The notes under the pieces were generated by a model that saw nothing but the letters and a program-made list of their open reading frames with translations, ran no database searches and was not told the origin of the DNA. Of a stretch of 19,742 nt of DNA, positions 8,553 through 15,461 are shown piece by piece; position 1 is the stretch's first letter; the number at the start of each line of letters is the position of its first letter. The DNA lies in the NCBI GenBank assembly GCA_019232725.1, contig JAFANK010000091.1:1-19742 (forward strand), written 5' to 3'. This stretch comes from Vulcanimicrobiota bacterium (GTDB lineage: Bacteria > Vulcanimicrobiota > Vulcanimicrobiia > Eremiobacterales > Eremiobacteraceae). The translations under genes and the position numbers were made by a program.

Positions 8553-10541
8553 ATGCGCCTGATCGCGCTCGTGCTGGCAGCGCTGCTGCTCTGGGGCATC
8601 GCATCGCCCATCGCACCGGCGGCTGCTATGTCGACGGCGAAAGAAGTGGCGCTCGGCGCGGGCATCAGCAAGGAGATCGATGACGAGAACGTGCTCATCA
8701 CCGATCCGTTCTTGGTGAATTGGGTGAATGGGGTTGGCGGGAAGCTGGCCGCCAACCGGTACCGCCAAGACATCAATTACCAGTTCGAGATCCTCGATAC
8801 CGATGAGGTCAACGCCTTCGCCCTGCCAGGCGGCTTCATGCACGCCGACATGGGCCTGTTGAATTTCGTCGGTTCAGATGATGAGCTCGCCGCCGTGCTT
8901 GGCCACGAGATGGGCCACGTCGAGCGGCGCCACGTCGTGACGCTCCAAGAGAAGCAGAATATCCTGGGCATCCTCATCGGAGTCATCTCCATTCTGTCGC
9001 CGATCGCCGCGGCATTGGGCGGGTACGGCGGCGATCTCGTGGCCTACAAATTCTCTCGCCAAGATGAGCTGCAAGCCGACCAATACGGTCTTTTGCTCAT
9101 GACCCGCGCCGGCTACGATCCGCAAGGCGCCGTTGACCTCATGGCCCACCTCGGCAAGCTCGAGGCAGACGAAGGAGAAAGCCGGGCGGACAAGGCGATG
9201 GAGGATCACCCGCCGCCGGCCGATCGCATCGCGCACCTTCAGGGCTATCCGGAACTTGACAACCCGCCCGCCTCGCAGATCATCGAGGATGCGATTCACG
9301 ATCAAAGCGAAGGCCGCTACGCGTACGCGCGCGCTCGCTTCGCGCTTGCACTCTCGAAGGCGCCGGGCAACACGCTGGCGCTCGAGCACGTCAAGCAGAT
9401 CGACATCGCCATGAAGGAATCCGGCCCTCCAGGCATGTTGCACGAGCGATCCGTGGCCTACACCATGTCCATCGACGCGTTCAGTCTGGGCGATATCGCA
9501 ACACGGATCGCCAAGGCGCAAGCCATTGCAACCGATGACGCGCGCCTGGCCGCACAACGCGCACGGGGCATGGGTAACGATCTACGCTCGCTCAACAATC
9601 AGCTCAACGAGCAGCAGAGCGGCATCCCCAACCTCGGCTCGCCGAAGAAGAAGGGCAACAACCTCAGCCTTGCGATCGATGGGCTCAATCGGCTTACCCG
9701 CGACATCAACGGCGTGCTCGACAACAGCTCCGATGTGCTTTCGAGCGCCCCCGGCTTGGCCGCGGATAACCTGCAACCCATCAAAGACATGTCCACGGCG
9801 ATCAGCAACGGACCGCCGACCGAGAAGACCCGCGCGCTCTTGCCGTATTATCCGTCGCTTGCCGCGAGTCTCTCGGAGGGAGCGGACCAATTCGTGAACG
9901 GCGTCGACGACGCGCGCGCCTCGGTCTCGATGGGCTCTGACGCGGTGCGACCGCTGGCCGCATATTTCGCAGCGCTCAACGCGCTCGACACCACGACCGG
10001 CGACATCAGCACAAAGGATTGGCCCCGTGTCCAGGCCGCGCTCAACACGGCGCTCGGCGCCTGGGATGAGGCCTATAAGATGTCCGAGCGCGCAGCCAAC
10101 TACACGTACGGCGCGCAGACGCGCACCCTCTCGGCCAACATCACGCTCCTCGACCTGTATTCGTCGAGCGAACGGTACGCAGCGTATAAGAAAGCCATGC
10201 AATTCCGCTTCGCCGGCGTGCAGATGCCCGAGTATGACGCGGTGCTGCGCTCTGGCATCACGCCGGGTGAGCTCGGCTGCGACGCCTGGTTGAGCTATGA
10301 GACCAAAGAGTCGATGTCAGCGCTCATGCGTACCGAACACGACGGTGGTCTCTCGTGCGCCGACCTCGCACTTGGCCGCAATCTCATGACCGAGTCGATG
10401 GAAATCGCCGAAGGCCTGCTCTACGAGGATTATATCGAGGTCCCAGAGACCGTGGTACCGATGGTGAACGTCGGGCATCCCACGCCAACGACGCCGCAAC
10501 CGACGGTCACGCCCGCAGCACCGTCGTCACCCGGACACTAA
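8553..10541 (+). CDS. Exported M48-family metallopeptidase with long unassigned C-terminal region
   Basis: A 662-residue protein with signal peptide (1-25, ending PAAA). The M48 peptidase domain (about 30-235) has the zinc motif HEMGH (118-122) with catalytic Glu119, third ligand Glu172 in SRQDELQAD, and HPPPADRIAHL near 219-229, as in BepA/LoiP-like periplasmic peptidases. A hydrophobic stretch at 137-160 lies between the zinc motifs. BepA has TPR repeats after the peptidase; here the roughly 420 residues after 240 are helical and Ala/Leu/Asn-rich, with no TPR pattern I can confirm, ending in a Pro/Thr tail. ATG 8553 follows GAAGGA (8538-8543) by nine bases and is the only start giving a signal peptide. 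Likely role: proteolysis or quality control in the cell envelope. Confidence 0.85.
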   Translation: MRLIALVLAALLLWGIASPIAPAAAMSTAKEVALGAGISKEIDDENVLITDPFLVNWVNGVGGKLAANRYRQDINYQFEILDTDEVNAFALPGGFMHADMGLLNFVGSDDELAAVLGHEMGHVERRHVVTLQEKQNILGILIGVISILSPIAAALGGYGGDLVAYKFSRQDELQADQYGLLLMTRAGYDPQGAVDLMAHLGKLEADEGESRADKAMEDHPPPADRIAHLQGYPELDNPPASQIIEDAIHDQSEGRYAYARARFALALSKAPGNTLALEHVKQIDIAMKESGPPGMLHERSVAYTMSIDAFSLGDIATRIAKAQAIATDDARLAAQRARGMGNDLRSLNNQLNEQQSGIPNLGSPKKKGNNLSLAIDGLNRLTRDINGVLDNSSDVLSSAPGLAADNLQPIKDMSTAISNGPPTEKTRALLPYYPSLAASLSEGADQFVNGVDDARASVSMGSDAVRPLAAYFAALNALDTTTGDISTKDWPRVQAALNTALGAWDEAYKMSERAANYTYGAQTRTLSANITLLDLYSSSERYAAYKKAMQFRFAGVQMPEYDAVLRSGITPGELGCDAWLSYETKESMSALMRTEHDGGLSCADLALGRNLMTESMEIAEGLLYEDYIEVPETVVPMVNVGHPTPTTPQPTVTPAAPSSPGH

Positions 10542-10578
10542 TCGATCCGATCACGCAGTTAACTCAAGCCGAGCTTAT

Positions 10579-11766
10579 TCACTTCGCGACGAGCTCGGCG
10601 GGTTGCTCGACGCTTTGCGTTTGGTCCCTGCGCTGCGCCGCCAGCCCCATGACGAGCGCGACAAAGGCGAACAAACTGGAGACCGCTCCCGCCCACGGCG
10701 GCCCATAGCGTCCCAGCAGCGATGTCGATAAGGGCGGCATCGATACGCCTGACAAGTTGTCGAGCGCCGAGCTCACACCCAAAATCGTTCCTCGCTGGTT
10801 TTCCGGCGCGCCCGCGGTCAAGATCGACGACAGCGCGGGCCGCGCGATCGCCATGCCGATGCCGAACAGCAAAAACGTGGGCACCAAGGTCGCGACCGAG
10901 TGGACGAACGGCACGAGTAAGAACCCGGCGAGCGCACAGGCGATGCCGATATTCGAACTGCGCCGGTCGCCGATATTGTCGATGATGCGCGGGCCGGGGC
11001 CCAGCTGCATGATGACGCTGAGGACGCCGAAACTGGCGAAGAAGAAGCTCGAGCTCGCCGCATTGAATCCAAGCGCAGCTTGCAACAAGAGCGCGAAGAC
11101 GCCGAACCAGGCGTACAGCGCAAGCGAGAAGGCCCACATCTGCAATAAGATGGGAGCGACAGCGGGATCCGCGAGCGACGCCCGGATGTGTGAGAGCGTC
11201 GCCACCTGGCTGCCTTCAGGGTTACGCGATTCGGGTAGCATGATGATCGTCACGATGAGCGTGACGAACTGCAGTGTCGCAGCCGCCAAGAACGGCGCTG
11301 AGAATCCAAAATGCTCGTAGAGCGTCCCACCTAACAGCGGGCCGAACACGATACCAGCCGAGAACGATGCGCCGACATACGAGAAGGCTCGGCCGCGCTG
11401 TTTGGGCTCGACGAGGTCGGCCACGTATGCTTGCGTGACGCTTAAGTTACCGCCCGAAGCCCCTTCAACGATGCGCGCGATGAAGACCATGCCGATGCTG
11501 TGCGCAAGGGCGAGCATGAACCAGCCGATGGTCGCGCCGATCTGGCTCACGATCAGCACTTTCTTCCGGCCGATGCGGTCGCTGACATTACCCCACAAGG
11601 GCCCCGCGAGGAACTGGCAGGCAGCAAACGTCGAGAACAACAGACCGACGACGAGGTCTGACGCGCCGAAATGTTTGACGAAGTACGGGAGGATCGGCAG
11701 CAATATGCTGAAGCCCAGAATATCGATGAAGGTGACGCCCAAGATGGGGAGGATCCGGGTCAGCAT
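10579..11766 (-). CDS. MFS transporter, TetA-like drug/H+ antiporter family
   Basis: A 395-residue, roughly twelve-helix transporter of the DHA1 group. Motif A is GNVSDRIGRKK (59-69), between helices 2 and 3. ARIVEG (97-102) corresponds to motif B. AYVADLVEPKQRGRAF (113-128) and AGIVFGPLLGG (137-147, motif C) mark a proton-driven exporter closely patterned on TetA-type proteins. Length is normal. ATG 11766 is the first start after an in-frame TGA nine bases upstream, and no Shine-Dalgarno is visible, so initiation may be leaderless or weak. Substrate cannot be read from sequence; tetracycline should not be assumed. It converges on the M48 gene with 37 bases between them and is divergent from the small membrane protein gene. 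Confidence 0.88.
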   Translation of the reverse strand: MLTRILPILGVTFIDILGFSILLPILPYFVKHFGASDLVVGLLFSTFAACQFLAGPLWGNVSDRIGRKKVLIVSQIGATIGWFMLALAHSIGMVFIARIVEGASGGNLSVTQAYVADLVEPKQRGRAFSYVGASFSAGIVFGPLLGGTLYEHFGFSAPFLAAATLQFVTLIVTIIMLPESRNPEGSQVATLSHIRASLADPAVAPILLQMWAFSLALYAWFGVFALLLQAALGFNAASSSFFFASFGVLSVIMQLGPGPRIIDNIGDRRSSNIGIACALAGFLLVPFVHSVATLVPTFLLFGIGMAIARPALSSILTAGAPENQRGTILGVSSALDNLSGVSMPPLSTSLLGRYGPPWAGAVSSLFAFVALVMGLAAQRRDQTQSVEQPAELVAK

Positions 11767-11957
11767 AGACGGTCATATGCATTGGCAGGACCGCCATCAC
11801 ACACCTGGGCGCGCGGCCTCTTGACGAGCATCACAGCTATGGTCCCTGTGCCGCAAGAGCGGCAAGGCATGGTAACGCGCTCGCCTGCTCGTTGTCTTAT
11901 GAGCAGCCCCAGTGGCTGCAATCATCTTTTACACGACGAACGAGGCGAAAGACGACC

Positions 11958-12182
11958 ATGTGGAGTGCCATCATCACAAGTGCGGCGACGATCGGAGCCG
12001 TGCTCTACTTGCAAGGACCGATTGTCGCATTGGGATTGACCGCGGTCAGCTCGATCGCATTGCTCATCGTGCTGCGCGCAAGTGAACAGCATACGTTCGC
12101 AAAGCCGGCTGGCATCGCCATCGCGCCGGGTAAGGACGATGAGGCGGATCTCTCGTTCCCACCGCTGCGACAAGTATCCTAA
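11958..12182 (+). CDS. Small membrane protein, unknown function
   Basis: A 74-residue protein with two hydrophobic segments (about 3-20 and 23-40) and a polar, acidic tail (GKDDEADLSFPPLRQVS). The open frame reaches back to a TTG at 11892, but ATG 11958 puts the first membrane helix at the N terminus and has a weak GAGGCG ten bases upstream. No family recognised. It stands alone between the divergent MFS gene and a strong terminator. The upstream 190 bases contain a small perfect hairpin (TGCCGC at 11849-11854, GCGGCA at 11859-11864) and a TTGACG at 11821, but no matching -10. Confidence 0.55.
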   Translation: MWSAIITSAATIGAVLYLQGPIVALGLTAVSSIALLIVLRASEQHTFAKPAGIAIAPGKDDEADLSFPPLRQVS

Positions 12183-12240
12183 GAAAATACGCGGCGCGAG
12201 ACGGACGCGCAGCGCCGCGCACGACATCCCAGAGCACCGG

Positions 12241-12273
12241 CGGGTGGCACAAGAAGCCACCCGTTTTGTTTTG
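12241..12273 (+). terminator. Rho-independent terminator
   Basis: CGGGTGGC (12241-12248) and GCCACCCG (12256-12263) form a perfect eight-base stem around ACAAGAA, followed by TTTTGTTTTG (12264-12273). It is a clear intrinsic terminator for the small membrane protein transcript. A second GC-rich hairpin (CGCGGCGC at 12190-12197 with GCGCCGCG at 12212-12219) lies just upstream. Only about 40 bases separate the T tract from the GH125 start. Confidence 0.88.
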
Positions 12274-12314
12274 TGCAAGAGGTCACTCAGGCGTCATGCC
12301 GTAAGCGCCGTCAC

Positions 12315-13733
12315 GTGAACCATCCGCGACGATGGGCCGCTGCCGTCCTCCTCACGCTGGTTCTCCCCCTCATCATGCCCGCTGCCGCCGCTGCCATGGG
12401 GACGAGCGGCGCCACCACCCGGATTGGTCTGACGCTCCCCGGTATGACGCACCGCACGATCGACGTCGATGCGGCGACGCTCTTCCGCACGCTGATGAGC
12501 GATTTTTTCTCCCAGGATGATGGAACGCTCTACGTGCAGACCGGCGACATCCCCGCCATGTGGCTGCGCGACTCGTCCGCCCAGACGCTGCCCTACGTGC
12601 GCTTCGCGACAGCCTATCCCCAAGTCGCGGTGATCGCGAACGGCGTCATCCAGCGCAACGCGAAGAACGTCCTGACGTCACCCTACGCGAACGCCTTCAC
12701 TGCCGGCTACCAGCTCTGGGAAGAGAAATGGGAGGTGGACTCACTCGCCTACATGATAGCGCTCGCATCGGTGTATTGGCGGACGACGAGCGACCGCGCG
12801 ATGTACACGCAGCGCCTGCACTGGGCGTTCGAGCACATCGTCACCACCTACGAATGCGAGCAGCAGCACGATGTGTGCTCTGGCTACCGCTCGCGGTTTT
12901 TGGATAATCACGGCAGGGGTGCAGATCATGCCTACACCGGCATGATCTGGAGCGCGTTCCGGCCATCTGACGATCCGGTGCGTTACCCGTACAACATCCC
13001 CCAACAACTCTTCGCGGCGTATGAGCTCGAGCAGCTTGCGCACCTTGCGCTTGTCGGTTATAACGACGTGCCGCTTGCCGAGCGGGCGCGCGCGCTCGCG
13101 GCCGCCGTGCGGCTCGGAGTCGAGCGCTTCGGTGAGGTCTATGATTTCCGGCACGGCTGGATGTTCGCGTATGAGGTGGATGGCCTCGGCCACTCGGTGT
13201 TGATGGACGACGCAAACCTGCCCAATCTGCTGACGCTGCCGCTTCTAAATCTGATCCAACGTGATGATCCGCTCTACGTCAACTCGCGCAGCTTCTCGCT
13301 CTCGAGCGACAACCCGTACTGGTATCGCGGACAGTACGGCGATGGCCTGGGCAGTCCTCATACGCGTACTGGTTGGGTCTGGCCGCTTGGCATCATCGGT
13401 GAGGCGATGACGTCATTGACGCCCGAAGACCTCGCCGACCGGCTGGCGGAACTGCGCACGCTTGACGGTCAACGCGGTCTTTTCTATGAAAGCGTCGATC
13501 CGGACCGGCCCTGGCGCTACACGCGCGGTGATTTTGGCTGGGCCAATGCCTTATATGCGGAGCTTATTTTTCGCAGCGTCGCGTGGCTTGAACCAGCGCC
13601 AGACGAACGCCGGCTCGTACCCGGTCTGCTCGGTGCGACATACGAGACGCCGAAGGTGACGACACCCACGCAAGCGTGGGATGCGGCCGCGACGATCTAT
13701 ACCGCCCTACGGCAGATCCTGAGCGGCGGCTAA
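12315..13733 (+). CDS. Exported glycoside hydrolase family 125 protein (predicted exo-alpha-mannosidase)
   Basis: A 472-residue secreted enzyme. GH125 members remove terminal alpha-1,6-linked mannose by inversion. Family signatures are strong: TGDIPAMWLRDSSAQ (76-90), TGMIWSAFRPSDD (208-220), NIPQQLF (227-233) and FYESVDPDRPW (390-400), then GWANALYAEL. By comparison with the family, the general acid should be an Asp in the SDD (219/220) and the base Glu392. A signal peptide (RRW then a hydrophobic run to about residue 27, ending AAAAAM) supports GTG 12315. An in-frame GTG at 12273 falls in the terminator T tract and is unlikely. No Shine-Dalgarno or promoter is obvious. The stop codon overlaps the convergent sigma-factor stop. 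Likely role: mannan, mannoprotein or glycan scavenging. Confidence 0.88.
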   Translation: MNHPRRWAAAVLLTLVLPLIMPAAAAAMGTSGATTRIGLTLPGMTHRTIDVDAATLFRTLMSDFFSQDDGTLYVQTGDIPAMWLRDSSAQTLPYVRFATAYPQVAVIANGVIQRNAKNVLTSPYANAFTAGYQLWEEKWEVDSLAYMIALASVYWRTTSDRAMYTQRLHWAFEHIVTTYECEQQHDVCSGYRSRFLDNHGRGADHAYTGMIWSAFRPSDDPVRYPYNIPQQLFAAYELEQLAHLALVGYNDVPLAERARALAAAVRLGVERFGEVYDFRHGWMFAYEVDGLGHSVLMDDANLPNLLTLPLLNLIQRDDPLYVNSRSFSLSSDNPYWYRGQYGDGLGSPHTRTGWVWPLGIIGEAMTSLTPEDLADRLAELRTLDGQRGLFYESVDPDRPWRYTRGDFGWANALYAELIFRSVAWLEPAPDERRLVPGLLGATYETPKVTTPTQAWDAAATIYTALRQILSGG

Positions 13734-14545
13734 GAGACAGCCCCGCGTGTCACGACGTCTGCCTCGTCGAAGAGCGAGGCGCGGATCTTCTTGATGGCGC
13801 GACGCTGCACGCGCGAGATGTTCATCTGCGAGACGCCCAAACGGCGTGCGATTTCCGTCTGCGGCACTTCTTCATAGAAGCGCAAGTACACGACCAGGCG
13901 TTCCGTCGGGTCGAGCACCTCGCACGCACGTTTCAGGCTCGCGATATTCTCAAACGACGCCATATCGCCATCAGCAATGCCGATGCGCTCGGCCAAGCTC
14001 GTCGGCTTGGCATGGTGGTCCGTCGCCGAGGCATCGGCATCCAGCGAGTACGTCGTGTACGCGCGGCCGAGCTCTTGCGCTTCGATCACTTGCTCGCTCG
14101 AGACGCCCAGGCGACTCGCGATGTCATCGACGGTGGCCGAGCGTCCAAGTTCGACCGTCAGCGCCTCGGCTGTTCGCGTGACCGCGAGGTTGAGGTCTTG
14201 CAGTTTTCGCGGTACGTGCAAGGCCCAGCCTTTATCGCGGAAGTGGCGCTTGATCTCGCCGACGATCGTCGGCAAGGCGAACGTGATGAATTCAAACCCG
14301 CGCGACGCGTCGAAGCGGTCAATGGCCTTGAGCAGGCCGACCATGCCGACCTGGATCAGGTCTTCGAGCGGTTCTCCCCGGTAGGCAAAACGCGACGCGA
14401 GATAGCGGACCACACCGGTGTACGCGACGACGAGTTGCTCGCGCACTTCCGGTGACCGCGTTTGTGCGAATTCCGCCAGCAGCGCTTTGGCATGCGCGCG
14501 ATCGAGCGCGAAATCGGCGCGAGGATGCCGCGATGTCGATGCCAT
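13730..14545 (-). CDS. RNA polymerase sigma factor, SigB/SigF general-stress type
   Basis: A 271-residue sigma-70 family protein of the SigB/SigF/SigG group. It lacks region 1 and has region 2 (37-107; EDLIQVGMVGLLKAIDRFD core and PTIVGEIKRHFRDKGW), region 3 (about 115-185, starting VPRKLQDLNLAV) and region 4 (204-258) with the helix-turn-helix QTEIARRLGVSQMNISRVQ that reads the -35 element. Such sigma factors are held inactive by RsbW-type kinases and freed by RsbV-type antagonists. The gene before it in the operon encodes an RsbW-like protein (14 bases upstream), and phosphatase and antagonist genes lie divergently next door. ATG 14545 has AAAGG about ten bases upstream. Its stop (13730-13732) overlaps the GH125 stop. 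Confidence 0.93.
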   Translation of the reverse strand: MASTSRHPRADFALDRAHAKALLAEFAQTRSPEVREQLVVAYTGVVRYLASRFAYRGEPLEDLIQVGMVGLLKAIDRFDASRGFEFITFALPTIVGEIKRHFRDKGWALHVPRKLQDLNLAVTRTAEALTVELGRSATVDDIASRLGVSSEQVIEAQELGRAYTTYSLDADASATDHHAKPTSLAERIGIADGDMASFENIASLKRACEVLDPTERLVVYLRFYEEVPQTEIARRLGVSQMNISRVQRRAIKKIRASLFDEADVVTRGAVS

Positions 14546-14559
14546 TGTAGTGACCGCCT

Positions 14560-15000
14560 TTATGCGCCCCTGCGGATCCGCAGAGTGAGCCCGCCGCCTG
14601 GGGTCGCATCGAAGTCGACCTCATCGGCCAGACCACGGATGAGGAAAAGGCCGTCGACGAATGTCTTGTAACTCGACCCGTTGCGGTCGCGAGGCAGCTT
14701 GAGCGGGAACGTTGGATCGGTCAGCGTGATGTCGAGATGATCGTGGCTCAAGTCAAAGCGCAGATGCAATCGCCCCTGCGGAGCGCCGTACTGAATGGCG
14801 TACGACACCGCCTCCGCCACGATCACCTTGATGTCTTCGATCGTGTCGAACGGCATGCCGGCGCGGTAGGCGATGGCTGCGGCGGCAAGTCGCGCCACGC
14901 TCACCCAGACCGGATTTTTCGGTAGCTCGAGATCGATGGAGTCGTCCGAGAAGACGTCGGGCGTCATGCCGGCCTTCGCGGCTTTCAGGTTCGCGCTCAT
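14560..15000 (-). CDS. RsbW-like anti-sigma factor with degenerate ATP-binding motifs
   Basis: A 146-residue GHKL/HATPase_c domain protein placed directly before the sigma gene, as RsbW/SpoIIAB genes are. The fold signature is present: EAVSYAIQYG (63-72) at the N-box and FVDGLFLIRGLADEVDF (114-130) at the lid/G2 region. Key residues are missing. The Mg-binding Asn four residues after the N-box Glu63 is Tyr67, and the DxGxG box reads DPTFP (95-99) with no glycine. Glu63 and Asp95 are kept. It may therefore bind the sigma factor without being an active kinase, or bind nucleotide in another way. ATG 15000 overlaps the DUF6496 stop (ATGA). The family call is good; loss of kinase activity is inferred. 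Confidence 0.82.
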   Translation of the reverse strand: MSANLKAAKAGMTPDVFSDDSIDLELPKNPVWVSVARLAAAAIAYRAGMPFDTIEDIKVIVAEAVSYAIQYGAPQGRLHLRFDLSHDHLDITLTDPTFPLKLPRDRNGSSYKTFVDGLFLIRGLADEVDFDATPGGGLTLRIRRGA

Positions 15001-15251
15001 CGCGCCCTCGAACGTGGCCGCTGCTCGGGTGCGGGCGGCACTTTCGCGCCCGCTTCGCGCGCTTCCGATAGGCCGATCGCGATGGCTTGTTTGCGGCTTT
15101 TGACCGTGCGGCCTGAACGGCCGGAGTGCAGCTCGCCGCGCTTCATCTCGTGCATGGCGCGCTCGACCTTCTCGCTGGCTTTGGGGGAATATCTTCGGCT
15201 GGCATTCGAGCTACGGCCGTTTGGCTTGGCTTTTTTCGATCTGGCGGGCAT
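14997..15251 (-). CDS. Small basic DUF6496-type protein
   Basis: An 84-residue, very basic protein with a Lys/Arg/Ser-rich N terminus and a conserved core AMHEMKRGELHSG (32-44) then VKSRKQAIAIGLSEAR (50-65) and GAKVP. I recognise this as the DUF6496 pattern, whose function is unknown. The Lys/Arg content suggests nucleic-acid or acidic-surface binding, which is inference. The open frame extends upstream to 15392, but ATG 15251 is preceded by GGAGGG at ten bases and matches the usual family start. It is the first gene of the DUF6496/RsbW-like/sigma operon and overlaps the RsbW-like start by four bases, implying co-regulation with the stress module. A GGGTAT sits upstream on the minus strand (15297-15302), without a properly spaced partner. 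Confidence 0.75.
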   Translation of the reverse strand: MPARSKKAKPNGRSSNASRRYSPKASEKVERAMHEMKRGELHSGRSGRTVKSRKQAIAIGLSEAREAGAKVPPAPEQRPRSRAR

Positions 15252-15375
15252 ACTATCTAGTCCCTCCGTCGTCAGCACTCGTCTGCACTCTGCTTTATAC
15301 CCCCGGCGTGCGCGGCAGAATCCTCCAAACTCATGGTCGCCCCGTCCAACGGGACTTTGCAGTCCCGCTGCGCCT

Positions 15376-15400
15376 GTTTTGACGCTTGTCATATGGGTAG
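15376..15400 (+). promoter_or_regulatory. SigB-type promoter candidate before the phosphatase gene
   Basis: GTTTTG (15376-15381), a 13-base spacer, then GGGTAG (15395-15400). This matches the layout known for SigB/SigF promoters (GTTTAA, 12-15 bases, GGGTAT-like). Transcription would begin near 15406, which excludes the upstream in-frame starts at 15333 and 15393 for the phosphatase and favours GTG 15462 or later. A SigB-type sigma gene lies in the divergent operon, so feed-forward control is plausible. Confidence 0.55.
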
Positions 15401-15461
15401 ATGCACAAGTGGCGCACAGCTGTGTGCGCCTTTGACTGTCACGGGCGTTTGGATATCTCAG

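Noticed and set aside
8874..9557. Minus-strand open frame opposite the M48 peptidase gene
   Set aside because: It is a shadow of the peptidase frame, with no start site or motif.
13676..14455. Plus-strand open frame (259 codons) opposite the sigma factor
   Set aside because: The sigma regions 2 and 4 on the minus strand are certain; this is a shadow frame.
15297..15302. GGGTAT on the minus strand upstream of the DUF6496/RsbW-like/sigma operon as a SigB-type -10
   Set aside because: The only GTTT-like partner (15325-15330) is 22 bases away, far from the 13-base spacing of the other two sites, so I do not call a promoter.
15333..15461. Upstream starts (15333, 15393) for the phosphatase gene
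   Set aside because: The Cys-rich segment they add looks non-coding and overlaps a promoter candidate.
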